DNA of 13,541 bases from CAZSLZ01 sp964607865 (GTDB lineage Bacteria; Vulcanimicrobiota; JAJTBE01; CAZSLZ01): the NCBI GenBank assembly GCA_964607865.1, contig CAZSLZ010000095.1, forward strand, positions 1 to 13,541, written 5' to 3'. The position numbers and the translations under genes are program-made. The notes beneath the pieces are model-generated. The model made no database searches. It saw only the letters and a program-made list of their open reading frames with translations, and was not told the DNA's origin. How positions within the stretch are numbered: position 1 is the stretch's first letter; every line of letters starts with the position of its first letter. This document shows positions 1-7,058 of the stretch, piece by piece.

Positions 1-698
1 TAGATATGCATTGTATAGACAAAATCGGTTGGCGGCATTTGTATTATGCAGGATGCCCCGGGATGGTTTTCGATGTTGGCTGTTACGTTGTTGGCGACGC
101 CAATGCTCTTCTCGTCGTAAACGAACTGCCCCAGGCCGTTTGTTCCATAGCCGCTCAATGTAAATTCCTGGCCGACATTAATAATTCTTACATCTTCACT
201 TGTCCAGTTCTGAAACGGAACCGAAGAACCTTCGGGAGCATCAAGCTCCGACGGCTCAAAAACAACACCGGTTCCATCATTGATTACGGCAACGCCGAGA
301 GACACATCGCCCGCATCTTCCGTCCGGTTATTCTCAATTATAAATGTCTCTTTTCGCTGGGAAAGAATGGATGATGAACCGTCAAGAGCCTTGATGGCAG
401 CCACCTTGCTCCCGGCGGGGATTTCATCAATAAGAAACTCGGACGTGGACCTGTTGAAACTGGTAACGATCGGCTCGTTTTCAGGGATCCCCCTGCCTGT
501 TATTGAAATTTGGATTGTGCTTGCATTTCCGGGGATTATTTTAATCCCGTCTTCTGATTTTTCGCTGCCGGGCCAGTTGACTTTCATCCGAAAAGCCCCA
601 TGGCCTTCAACTTCGTTGTTCATACCCGTCGAGAATGAAGAACATCCACAAAGGGTAATAATAGAAATAAATAGTAAACCTGAGAGTATTTTTTTCAT
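1..698 (-). CDS. Putative exported lipoprotein, 5' part; gene runs off the left edge
   Basis: The frame is open from the ATG at 698 to base 1 with no stop, so about 232 residues are visible and the C-terminus is missing. A GGAGG site lies at 703-707, four bases before the ATG. The product starts MKKILSGLLFISIITLCGCS. This is a short basic N-terminus, a hydrophobic core and a lipobox L16-C17-G18-C19, so lipidation at Cys19 after signal peptidase II cleavage is expected; Ser at +2 would favour the outer membrane in a diderm. The mature part is rich in beta-prone stretches and Gly/Asn/Ser turns, with no catalytic motif that I recognise. It looks like one or two beta-sandwich domains: about residues 35-110 (FRMKVNWPG to VAALKALDG), then a second from about 115. 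It is a single leftward gene with a long upstream leader. Lipoprotein status is seen directly; function is unknown. Confidence 0.85.
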   Translation of the reverse strand, partial: MKKILSGLLFISIITLCGCSSFSTGMNNEVEGHGAFRMKVNWPGSEKSEDGIKIIPGNASTIQISITGRGIPENEPIVTSFNRSTSEFLIDEIPAGSKVAAIKALDGSSSILSQRKETFIIENNRTEDAGDVSLGVAVINDGTGVVFEPSELDAPEGSSVPFQNWTSEDVRIINVGQEFTLSGYGTNGLGQFVYDEKSIGVANNVTANIENHPGASCIIQMPPTDFVYTMHI

Positions 699-1120
699 TT
701 GACCTCCACAGACAAATTTTAAATAACTGAGATTACATATGCAACACTCAGCCAAAACTGGCCAGCTCCCCCGCTTATTGGATCCAATCCTCCTTTCGTC
801 TTTATAGCAACCCTGAAAAGTTACACCGGCGCGGGGATTTTTTTATAAATGCATAACTTCAGGATTTTCCGGTTAACACCAGTTCCATACGGTATTTTTC
901 ACCCTGTATGATTTTTACACTTCAGTGTGTTTAATTTGCCATCAAAGCCCGCCCCCGGAGTCAATAAACCGGCGGTTTAATGATGACATTCTAAATTACG
1001 GGGAGTAAAAATTTGCAGGGCGTCTGGAAAAGATGCGCAGGAATCTCTTATCCTGTTTTATTGTATTAACGGAAAAACAGGAAAACACTTTTTTTTGCCA
1101 GAATTTTTTTTTTAAATTAA
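699..1120. other. Gene-free stretch upstream of the lipoprotein gene
   Basis: I find no convincing protein gene in these 420 bases on either strand. The part nearest the lipoprotein gene (727-836) is rich in hairpins and listed separately. Further out there is a 15-base inverted repeat TAAACCG-G-CGGTTTA at 965-979, directly beside a leftward -35-like TTGACT (959-964). No good -10 sits at the right distance, so I do not call a promoter. A short inverted repeat ACACT-TC-AGTGT lies near 917-928. The stretch 1091-1120 is made of long T runs between the tRNA terminator and this region. Confidence 0.5.
727..836 (-). promoter_or_regulatory. Hairpin-rich 5' leader of the lipoprotein gene; possible cis-regulatory RNA
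   Basis: Read leftwards, the leader has a closing stem CCCCGC (831-836) with GCGGGG (769-774). Inside it is the perfect 12-base palindrome ATTGGATCCAAT (777-788). Then follow GCCA-GTTT-TGGC (751-762) and CTGAG (747-751) with CTCAG (727-731), which share base 751 and so may be alternatives. The last stem is about 20 bases from the ribosome binding site, so folding could affect translation. I compared it by eye with the c-di-GMP, cobalamin, SAM, TPP and fluoride classes and saw none of their conserved cores. The stems are seen; a riboswitch or regulatory role is inference. Confidence 0.3.
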
Positions 1121-1150
1121 AAAGAGCCGCTGATTTATCAGCGGCTCTTT
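1121..1150 (-). terminator. Rho-independent terminator of the tRNA-Pro gene
   Basis: Perfect 13-bp arms AAAGAGCCGCTGA (1121-1133) and TCAGCGGCTCTTT (1138-1150) enclose a 4-base loop. Read leftwards the stem ends in a run of five T, then AATTT. It begins five bases past the tRNA 3' end. Confidence 0.9.
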
Positions 1151-1154
1151 AGGA

Positions 1155-1229
1155 TCGGAGTGGACAGATTCGAACTGTCGGCCTCTAGCCCCCCATGCTA
1201 GCGCTCTAACCAAGCTGAGCTACACCCCG
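1155..1229 (-). tRNA. tRNA-Pro (anticodon GGG)
   Basis: Read leftwards the 75 bases fold as a complete cloverleaf. The acceptor arm is CGGGGTG/CACTCCG with one G-T pair. The D arm is GCTC/GAGC with a 10-base loop, and the anticodon arm is CTAGC/GCTAG with loop ATGGGGG, so bases 34-36 are GGG (1192-1194) with G37. The variable region has 5 bases, and the T arm is GACAG/CTGTC with loop TTCGAAT. The discriminator base is A at 1155. The following bases read TCC, so the 3' CCA is not encoded and must be added by nucleotidyltransferase. Anticodon GGG with G37 indicates proline, reading CCC/CCU. It has its own promoter and terminator, so it is a single-gene unit. Confidence 0.96.
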
Positions 1230-1240
1230 AAACAAGACGT

Positions 1241-1269
1241 ATTATATCAGAATTCCTTTTTCATTGCAA
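1241..1269 (-). promoter_or_regulatory. Sigma70-type promoter of tRNA-Pro
   Basis: A leftward -35 box TTGCAA (1264-1269), a 17-base spacer and a perfect -10 TATAAT (1241-1246). The predicted start is about five bases before the tRNA 5' end at 1229. Confidence 0.85.
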
Positions 1270-1286
1270 GTGTTATTTCAAAAAAA

Positions 1287-2030
1287 TCAGTTAATATTTA
1301 TATTAATTTTTTGGCAATGCTTTTTAAACAGCATGGTTCCGCCACCCTGGCTTACAATTTCCAGAACTTTATCGGAATTTTCAACTATCATCCCTGAAAG
1401 AATATCTATGCCGGTGTTCTTGAAAACCGTGGGGTTTAAAGGTGTAGAAGGCCCCAGTAAAGCCTTTTTCCGGGCTTTTCCGGTATGACCGAGTATATCA
1501 TTCAAAGTTTTATTAATCAGGGTGGTGGCGGTTATAATAATTATCTGGCATTTGCTTAATATTTCATAAAAGGAATTGTATTTTTCCTCTTCCAGGTAGG
1601 CCTGTTTGTCATCCACCACAAAAACATGGGGGGTAACCTTCTTCAACTGGTTTTCTACCGGTTTGAAATGGCCTACCATCCCCACCCAATCGGTATTTTT
1701 TACATCCAGTATGTTTGTAATATCCCCGGTACTGTAACCGGTTACATCGTTATTCAACACCGAATTAACAGCTGCCAGTCCAATAGATGCATTGATGACA
1801 TTTCTGGGGTCAATAAACTTTCTGGCAGCTTCTTCCAGGCCCATTCCAATCATAGATCCTGCCAGTGGGTTCAGGCCACAATGGCTGGGCAGCCTTCCCC
1901 GCAATGTATAGGCAAGCCCTGTTCCGCCTGCCGAATTTTTTACTGCAGTGTATCCCAACCCCAGCCGAATGTCTTCTACTGTCAACCCTTCCATTCTGGT
2001 CAACGCAATTTCCATCAATTTCTGTTCCAT
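1287..2030 (-). CDS. DUF4213/DUF364 protein (putative heavy-metal chelation, Rossmann-like)
   Basis: About 247 residues. The N-terminal part (about 1-90, with KNSAGGTGLAYTLRG and a conserved-looking ASIGLAAVNS) resembles the DUF4213 N-terminal domain. The rest (about 95-235) resembles DUF364, including GMVGHFKPV and the characteristic LLGPSTPLNPTVFKNTGIDI followed by SG. The Pfam family is described as putative heavy-metal chelation and has a Rossmann-like fold; its true role is not established. There is no signal peptide, so it is probably cytoplasmic. The start is the ATG at 2030. A TTG directly before it (2033) is an equal alternative, because GGAGT at 2041-2045 lies 10 or 7 bases away. 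It is the second gene of an operon, 17 bases after the peptidase stop, and its ribosome site sits in that gap. The stop is TGA. Family call good; role inferred only. Confidence 0.85.
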   Translation of the reverse strand: MEQKLMEIALTRMEGLTVEDIRLGLGYTAVKNSAGGTGLAYTLRGRLPSHCGLNPLAGSMIGMGLEEAARKFIDPRNVINASIGLAAVNSVLNNDVTGYSTGDITNILDVKNTDWVGMVGHFKPVENQLKKVTPHVFVVDDKQAYLEEEKYNSFYEILSKCQIIIITATTLINKTLNDILGHTGKARKKALLGPSTPLNPTVFKNTGIDILSGMIVENSDKVLEIVSQGGGTMLFKKHCQKINININ

Positions 2031-2047
2031 CAATTTATTTACTCCTT

Positions 2048-2953
2048 TTATTTTTTTGGTATATAATCGGGATATAACGAAAACTTTCCTGTTTGCATCT
2101 TGTTGCCAATCAGCATTACATTAACGGCTCCAATCAGCGAGCCTGCTACCGCTCCCAGAGGCCCGGCAACCACCCCCCCGGCTATTCCTCCGACAACCGC
2201 TCCCACCGAGGTGGGAAACGCATTCAGAACCGCTCTTGGGACGCTGCTGCCCGTAGAATAAATCTTCTGGGCGCCGGGTATCTGCTGCATGGAATTTACC
2301 CCCACGCTTTTCTGCCCCAGAACTTCGTCGGTGGGCACTTTTATGGGGTTGGGCATATTGGAAAGGGCATGATAAACCAACTCGGCGCAATAAAGTTTCT
2401 TGTCCTCATTAGCGTCAAATACATAATCATATTTCTGGCCAACCCTGGACTCCACGTAATCAATAGCTGCCTGGCGGTCTTCGCTGGTTTTATAGTCGGG
2501 GCGAATTACTTCAATATGAATTCGATGATTCAACAGGTCTTTAAAATCACTCTTCAATACACCGCTTTTGCCATCATGAACAGGCGTAGCTTCAATGTAT
2601 TTGCCGTTTCCCACATACATCGCCGCATGAGTATAGTCACTGCCGGTGGTGGCTTTCTGTAACACCCGGCCAATAGGAAAACCATCATTGGTTTCTATTA
2701 TAATATCTCCTGGTTTGATAAGCTCCAGGATTTTTTTCTGCTCTTCTTTGGGTAACCTGGGGGTTACAGTGGGAAACCTCAAGGATATGCCCTTGACAAA
2801 TTTTTGCATAAGGGTTTCTTTTAAAGGTTTTTCTTTACTTTTACCCCCTATCTCCACTTTATCCTGATTTTCAATGACGTTTCCAGGTTTCTTTGCTGTA
2901 ACTGGGCTGTGTGAGTTTACAGAAACTTGGCCGATGCTGTCCAAAAGTTTCAT
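2048..2953 (-). CDS. Permuted papain-like peptidase/amidase (YiiX/C92-type) with glycine-zipper tail
   Basis: About 301 residues. A polar, low-complexity N-terminus (about 1-65) has no signal peptide. The catalytic domain (about 75-235) opens with IKPGDIIIETNDGFPIGRVL. It carries the His in YTHAAMYVGNG (about 109), an acidic residue in KYIEATP (about 121) and the Cys in LYCAELVYHAL (about 189). The His-before-Cys order is typical of circularly permuted NlpC/P60-like YiiX/YebB proteins, thought to act on lipid, peptide or peptidoglycan bonds; the substrate here is unknown. The C-terminus has a Gly/Ala-rich hydrophobic stretch (about 251-282, VGGIAGGVVAGPLGAVAGSL) like a glycine zipper that could insert into a membrane. 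I chose the ATG at 2953 because GAGGG at 2960-2964 is six bases away. The upstream ATG at 2968 has no ribosome site and lies only a few bases past the predicted transcription start. First gene of an operon with the DUF364 gene. Confidence 0.8.
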   Translation of the reverse strand: MKLLDSIGQVSVNSHSPVTAKKPGNVIENQDKVEIGGKSKEKPLKETLMQKFVKGISLRFPTVTPRLPKEEQKKILELIKPGDIIIETNDGFPIGRVLQKATTGSDYTHAAMYVGNGKYIEATPVHDGKSGVLKSDFKDLLNHRIHIEVIRPDYKTSEDRQAAIDYVESRVGQKYDYVFDANEDKKLYCAELVYHALSNMPNPIKVPTDEVLGQKSVGVNSMQQIPGAQKIYSTGSSVPRAVLNAFPTSVGAVVGGIAGGVVAGPLGAVAGSLIGAVNVMLIGNKMQTGKFSLYPDYIPKK

Positions 2954-2959
2954 GATTAT

Positions 2960-2964
2960 CCCTC
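2960..2964 (-). promoter_or_regulatory. Ribosome binding site that decides the peptidase start
   Basis: GAGGG, six bases before the ATG at 2953. The in-frame ATG at 2968 lies upstream of this site and has only A-rich sequence before it. Confidence 0.65.
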
Positions 2965-2977
2965 TCATTTTTTCTTA

Positions 2978-3007
2978 ATTATAAAACAAAATATCTCCTC
3001 AAGTCAA
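2978..3007 (-). promoter_or_regulatory. Sigma70-type promoter of the peptidase-DUF364 operon
   Basis: A leftward -35 TTGACT (3002-3007), an 18-base spacer and a perfect -10 TATAAT (2978-2983). The predicted start near 2971 gives a leader of about 18 bases to the ATG at 2953. Confidence 0.8.
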
Positions 3008-3273
3008 TTAAATTTTACTTTTAAGTTCATTAATCATGATTTCCTTTCCCGTAGATGTTCAGAACGAACGAAATAAACAGGGAAGGTTTTACCTCTGCCA
3101 TGTGGCGTCAAAGCAACGAGATAAACACTACCGATGCAGGAAATTACTGAAGAAAACTGGTTTTCGAGGGGATAATTCCTGGCAATGGAGATATAAGAAA
3201 AATAGATTGAGTTTATAAGGATATAACATATTTGTTTTCTAAAAGCCTGTTAAATTTCCATAGTCCGTTATGT

Positions 3274-3390
3274 TGTCATTGCGTGCCTCGAAGAGGCGTG
3301 GCAATCTCAATTTAGATCGGGTTGGTTCCATGGCCATTTACCTGGGTGGTACAGAGATCGCCACGCATCCTGCTGATGCTCGTGATGACA
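3274..3390. repeat. REP/MITE-like element: two inverted hairpin ends
   Basis: The left end 3274-3308 begins TGTCATTGCG and ends GTGGCAATCTC. The right end 3354-3390, read on the other strand, begins TGTCATCACG and ends GTGGCGATCTC, so the two are imperfect inverted repeats around a 45-base middle. Each end also folds on itself: left GCCTC-GAA-GAGGC, right GCATC-AGCAG-GATGC (read on the other strand). The stem bases differ but pairing is kept, which suggests selection or shared origin as a hairpin. Palindromes built on TGTCATTGCGnG...GGCAATCTC occur as dispersed non-autonomous repeats in many unrelated bacteria. No transposase is near. Confidence 0.7.
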
Positions 3391-3409
3391 GTTTTTGTGT
3401 AGATTTCGT

Positions 3410-3445
3410 TTTTTTTCAACAATCATTGAAGTTTTTTGGGAATTA
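3410..3445. repeat. Dispersed short repeat, copy 1
   Basis: About 36 bases with a near copy at 9600-9636. The shared core reads TTTCAACAATC-R-TTGAAG, then six T. Here the base R is A, which breaks one pair of the small stem TTCAAC/GTTGAA. It lies about 80 bases past the stop of the 3528 gene, in the same relative orientation as copy 2. Confidence 0.6.
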
Positions 3446-3449
3446 ACAT

Positions 3450-3475
3450 AAAGCCAAGGCATCGATCCTGGCTTT
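3450..3475. terminator. Terminator hairpin at the end of the HD-GYP operon
   Basis: AAAGCCA (3450-3456) pairs with TGGCTTT (3469-3475), extended inwards by GG/CC with one bulge. It follows the stop of the last operon gene by about 50 bases. Read leftwards only three T follow; on the + strand seven T follow, but no rightward gene is upstream. It most likely serves the leftward operon, possibly as a bidirectional site. Confidence 0.55.
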
Positions 3476-3527
3476 TTTTATATCTTTCAATTTTTGGCAA
3501 CTGGAATTTTATGATTTAAGAACAGGT

Positions 3528-4298
3528 TTATTTTTCTTCAGAACCCGAATCAGATTTTACCTGGATATTTTTTTCTTCCATATATTTTTTGAACTCCTTA
3601 AAGGACTCCATCATTTCCTGAATTTCCTGGGGGTACTCATTGGCTTTTCGGGAATGTTCCTTGATTTTATGCCTGTTGATATATACCAGGACGAAGCTGG
3701 GTATGATAAAAAACAGGATTGCTACAAAATACGGCCCCAGGTTTCCCAGAAGTTCAACCTCGGCATATAACTCAGGCGCCACCATCAGTAAGAGAATTTC
3801 ATAGTGTCCAAGATAAACCAGCCCCAGGTTGATTATCAGCAATGCCACAATAGCTATCCACATCCAGTTGCTGGTTTTTTCCAGCATCTCGGTTCGTGTT
3901 TCCAGATGGTCTATGGCATCCTGCCAAGTGGATGCAATGTTTTTCAAGACTCTTCTCTCCACTTTGGGAGGTTCTATATTCTCCAGAATTTTCTTTCCGT
4001 TTTTTTCCTCGAATTTACCGTTTATATATTTTAAAGATTCTATAACCTCTTCATCGGTGTCATATAGTTCGTGCATAAGGTAAGCTGTGCCGAAATGCTG
4101 CAACTGGGCTTCGGGTACTTTTTTCTTTTCAAATGCTTCTACTATCTGGTCCAAGGTCTTCAAGTCATTTTTTCTTGCCCAGCGGAAAAAATGACGGGCA
4201 CTCAGCAGCGCCTCCTGGGCTGTTTTGTATTTATGGGATGGTTTCAAGTCTTTCTTTTCCTGAGATAGTATTTTAAAAATTTCTTCAGTATTTTTCAT
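3528..4298 (-). CDS. Uncharacterised two-TM protein with charged helical flanks
   Basis: About 256 residues; I recognise no family. The N-terminal about 140 residues are charged and helix-prone (TAQEALLSARHFFRWARKND, WQDAIDHLETRTEMLEKT). Two hydrophobic segments follow, about 145-165 (WMWIAIVALLIINLGLVYLG) and 188-208 (YFVAILFFIIPSFVLVYI), then a charged helical tail (QEIQEMMESFKEFKKYMEEK). With an even number of segments both ends probably face the cytoplasm. The start is the ATG at 4298: AGGTG at 4305-4309 is six bases away and overlaps the TAG stop of the gene before it. A GTG at 4307 is open in frame but has no properly spaced site. It is the last gene of the HD-GYP operon, so it may anchor or organise that system; this is inference from position. 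Confidence 0.75.
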   Translation of the reverse strand: MKNTEEIFKILSQEKKDLKPSHKYKTAQEALLSARHFFRWARKNDLKTLDQIVEAFEKKKVPEAQLQHFGTAYLMHELYDTDEEVIESLKYINGKFEEKNGKKILENIEPPKVERRVLKNIASTWQDAIDHLETRTEMLEKTSNWMWIAIVALLIINLGLVYLGHYEILLLMVAPELYAEVELLGNLGPYFVAILFFIIPSFVLVYINRHKIKEHSRKANEYPQEIQEMMESFKEFKKYMEEKNIQVKSDSGSEEK

Positions 4299-4304
4299 CT
4301 GGTG

Positions 4305-4309
4305 CACCT
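4305..4309 (-). promoter_or_regulatory. Ribosome binding site overlapping the upstream stop
   Basis: AGGTG, six bases before the ATG at 4298. It shares bases with the TAG (4308-4310) of the 910-codon gene, which suggests translational coupling and favours ATG over the GTG at 4307. Confidence 0.55.
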
Positions 4310-7040
4310 ACCTGTTTTGTTCTAAATATTCGTTCCATTTTTCATAGTCTATTCCGTAAGTTCTGCCGGTAAGCTCTTTCAGCCTTTGCAGAGCGGGTAT
4401 TAAATCCACATCTGCCTGGCAGAGTCTCAAATTTTTTATGATTAAACCAATAAAACGGTGATCTTGAATTCCTTCTATCATTCTGAGTAATGCTTCTTCG
4501 GTATTTCTCAGTTCTCCGGGGTTTGCCAGAAATTTTCCATAATAATTCAAAAAAATTTCTGTTCGATCCTTTTCATCAAGAATATCCTTTAAATTTGGGA
4601 AAAACAGAGGGATGTTAACAAACCGCATCGGATCCTTTAAGTAACGGAACAACCTTGCCCGGTAAAAACTTCTTAAACGGGTATAAGAATCTGAATCTCC
4701 CAGTTTGTGCAGCAACAGGGATATGCGGAAAATAATTTCCCGTAAGTTAATTATATTCTGAGCGCTTATAGTATTCAGCAGTTGCAGGGTATCCTGTAAA
4801 ACTTCCCGGTTGTCGGGGTGGGCCAGTCTTTCCATGGCTTTCAAAATTGGCATTTCGATTTCAACAAAACTTCCTACCAGGTGCCTGTTCAATTTTAATG
4901 CATGTTTATCGGTCACACCCCGGCTGATTATTTCAAGGATCTGATCAAATATCGGATCCCAGGGATAATATTTATTCATTTCATTAAACAGAGATTCCAC
5001 AAAGGGCTCAAAGTCAACGGTTTCATAGCTGTCCAGCTGGGGCAGCAGAACTGTATCTGCCCGTTTGGCTGTATCATATAAAAGGTAAATCAGATAACTT
5101 CCCAGGTATTCATCATTAAAGTAGCTCAGCAGTTCTTCCAGGTTTTCCCTGTTGCCGGCAATATATTTTGCCAGATGAAGCCCGGCCCTTTTGCGGGGAA
5201 CTTCCATTATTTTCTGTTCTTTTTCCATATCTTCCAAAATTGGAAGTGCCTTTTTTCCGCCATATCTGCTTATCTCCAGCATAAACTGAACCGACCGCTG
5301 GCAGTTTCGTTCATGTAATTCCTGCAGGATGTCGAAACCTTCTTTCCTGGAAAGAGCAACAATGAAGCCGTCGCCGGGGGTGAATGAATCAACTTTCCTG
5401 TAATATTTATATGCTTCTGCTTCTATTACTTCCAGAAAACGGTAATCCTGAAACTTGGAAATATTATCAATGATAAAATCCTGAAATTCCAGGTTGTATT
5501 CATTATAAAACCCGGTGATTTTATCCACAGCTTTTTTATTTCTGGATGCCAGGCTTGCTATAATTGCCTGGGGCTGGGTTTCGGGTTTATCCATATAGGT
5601 TTCAATAACCGGATAGGTTTGAGGGTTGGTGAAATATCCGGCGAAGGACAGCCTGTCGTTTTCAATGAAATCAAAATGGTTTTCCATGGAATTGAGGACT
5701 GAAGTGCAGAGGTCCTCGTTAAGCAGATGGCTCAGAGGGTTTAAGATTCCCCTGTTAATAACTATACCCAGATTATGGGCCTTTAAAATGAACTGGTTGA
5801 ATTCTTTTTCATCAAAGAATGTGCCCAGATAGTGCAGTTTTTCTATGGCAGAGCTGATCAGCTCCACATCGCCAGAAGAAAAGGCATGGCGAACCCATTC
5901 TTTTCCCTCGGGCCGGGCAGATAACCATAAGTTTTGAAGAATGAGTTTCCTGTCTTCCTTATTACCCTGGAAATATTTTTTCTCAAGAAATTTCATGGTG
6001 TCTTCCCTGGGCCGGGCAATTAGATACCTTATCATAACTTCTTTTTCCCCGGAGCTGGAGTTTTCATAATCTTCCATATAATAATTCATAACCGATTCAG
6101 ATTTGAAACTATTGAAACTGGACAATATGTGAAGTTTTTTATGAGGAAAACGATCCAGCAGTGTTTTAATATATTTTGATGATTCCCGGATGGGAAAACG
6201 CTCTATGAAATCCAGGCAGACTTCAACATCTTTTTCATTTCCCTTTTCAAAACATTTGAAGATATGGTTCGTCAGGGTTTGTTTATGTTCCAGAACCGCT
6301 TCAATTTCAGGGCAGGAAAGAATCTTTCTTAAAAAATACATTGCCTTGTCCGGATAATTATCCATTCCGGGGACTATGAAAAACCTGATCAGAAAAGGAT
6401 GAGAGTTAACGGGGACCAGATTGGGTTCCAGGCAGGTATCCACAAAAGGTTCTATCATTTTTGTCTCGTCTGTTTCATAAAGTTCTTTCAGTCGGTTAAA
6501 CAGGGTTTTAAAACTGCCCGAACCCACATGAATAAAATAGGGGACCAGAAGCTGAATCAAATCGGGGTTGGCCAGGGGCGCCCGTTTTAAAATAAAGGGG
6601 ATAGCTTCCGAGGAGAATTTTCTTAAAACTTCAATCAGGTTTTCCCGGTTGGAATAATTGATTTCGTCAATGGCGCCGCTTCCCCCGATTAAATTATCCA
6701 GGGCAAAATTAACTGAAAACCTGGGTTCGAAAAAAGTTAATAAAAATAACAACTGGTTTTGAGTTCGTTTGTCCTGGGCAAGCTTTATCAATTTAATAAA
6801 GTCTTCAAATTCGGTTTCATTGTCAATATATATTTCAGGACATAAGCTTTTAATGAACCGGAACAGATTGATTTTGCACAGGGGGTCTCTGGAACGCTCC
6901 AGTTCAGCCATTTCCCAGGAATAAGCCTGGGGGCCGTAGGTTTTGGTTATCGCCTGCCTCAGCTTCTCATTTTTTCTCAAGAAATCTATGAAAAAATTGA
7001 TAAAACTTTCCCGTTTTATTAAAGCTCTACTCTCTTTCAT
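4308..7040 (-). CDS. Large uncharacterised protein, probably alpha-helical repeat (HEAT-like)
   Basis: 910 residues, with no signal peptide and no membrane segment, so probably cytoplasmic. The whole length looks like alternating amphipathic helices of 12-20 residues separated by short turns (NRENLIEVLRKFSSEAIPFI, NPDLIQLLVPYFIHVGSGSF, KYIKTLLDRFPHKKLHILSS). This pattern suits a HEAT/ARM-type solenoid, although individual repeats are too diverged to align by eye. Such scaffolds usually bind partner proteins. I see no catalytic motif. The start is the ATG at 7040, with AAAGGA six bases upstream. It lies 18 bases after the secreted-protein gene and 9 bases before the two-TM gene, within the four-gene operon started by the HD-GYP gene. 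A role as cytoplasmic adaptor for the membrane proteins of that operon is inference. The coding frame is very secure. Confidence 0.8.
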   Translation of the reverse strand: MKESRALIKRESFINFFIDFLRKNEKLRQAITKTYGPQAYSWEMAELERSRDPLCKINLFRFIKSLCPEIYIDNETEFEDFIKLIKLAQDKRTQNQLLFLLTFFEPRFSVNFALDNLIGGSGAIDEINYSNRENLIEVLRKFSSEAIPFILKRAPLANPDLIQLLVPYFIHVGSGSFKTLFNRLKELYETDETKMIEPFVDTCLEPNLVPVNSHPFLIRFFIVPGMDNYPDKAMYFLRKILSCPEIEAVLEHKQTLTNHIFKCFEKGNEKDVEVCLDFIERFPIRESSKYIKTLLDRFPHKKLHILSSFNSFKSESVMNYYMEDYENSSSGEKEVMIRYLIARPREDTMKFLEKKYFQGNKEDRKLILQNLWLSARPEGKEWVRHAFSSGDVELISSAIEKLHYLGTFFDEKEFNQFILKAHNLGIVINRGILNPLSHLLNEDLCTSVLNSMENHFDFIENDRLSFAGYFTNPQTYPVIETYMDKPETQPQAIIASLASRNKKAVDKITGFYNEYNLEFQDFIIDNISKFQDYRFLEVIEAEAYKYYRKVDSFTPGDGFIVALSRKEGFDILQELHERNCQRSVQFMLEISRYGGKKALPILEDMEKEQKIMEVPRKRAGLHLAKYIAGNRENLEELLSYFNDEYLGSYLIYLLYDTAKRADTVLLPQLDSYETVDFEPFVESLFNEMNKYYPWDPIFDQILEIISRGVTDKHALKLNRHLVGSFVEIEMPILKAMERLAHPDNREVLQDTLQLLNTISAQNIINLREIIFRISLLLHKLGDSDSYTRLRSFYRARLFRYLKDPMRFVNIPLFFPNLKDILDEKDRTEIFLNYYGKFLANPGELRNTEEALLRMIEGIQDHRFIGLIIKNLRLCQADVDLIPALQRLKELTGRTYGIDYEKWNEYLEQNR

Positions 7041-7058
7041 ACACTGTCCTTTCGAAAC

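Larger units (their letters stand above)
3008..3527. other. Gene-poor stretch between two leftward operons
   Basis: It holds the REP-like element (3274-3390), a dispersed-repeat copy (3410-3445) and a terminator hairpin (3450-3475). The part 3036-3218 keeps a 60-codon rightward frame open. It has no ribosome site, its basic composition (many K, R, C, W) resembles no known protein, and no terminator or partner gene follows, so I do not call it. It includes short pairings such as GGT-TTT-ACC, but no RNA family that I recognise. Confidence 0.5.

Noticed and set aside
6..702. Rightward open frames covering the left edge (6-374 and 280-702)
   Set aside because: They are antisense shadows of the lipoprotein gene, which is open on the minus strand over the whole stretch and has a ribosome site, signal peptide and lipobox.
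769..844. Rightward terminator (CCCCGC...GCGGGG followed by seven T)
   Set aside because: The loop is over 50 bases and no rightward gene lies upstream. The pairing is better explained as part of the leftward leader.
1287..1289. TGA at the end of the DUF364-like gene as a possible recoded codon
   Set aside because: The same frame meets another TGA two codons later, and the protein already has full family length.
1626..2066. Rightward 146-codon frame
   Set aside because: It is antisense to the DUF364-like gene, whose family motifs and ribosome site are on the minus strand.
3036..3218. 60-codon rightward open frame
   Set aside because: No ribosome binding site, no neighbouring rightward gene, and a composition unlike the real proteins here. 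I also compared the stretch with the c-di-GMP-I (GEMM) riboswitch because it contains CAGGG and GCGTCAAAGC. The order and pairing do not match the GEMM core and no gene follows.
3310..3430. Leftward 39-codon frame starting within dispersed-repeat copy 1
   Set aside because: It runs straight through the REP-like element. The frame is not shared with copy 2 beyond the repeat itself, and no ribosome site is present.
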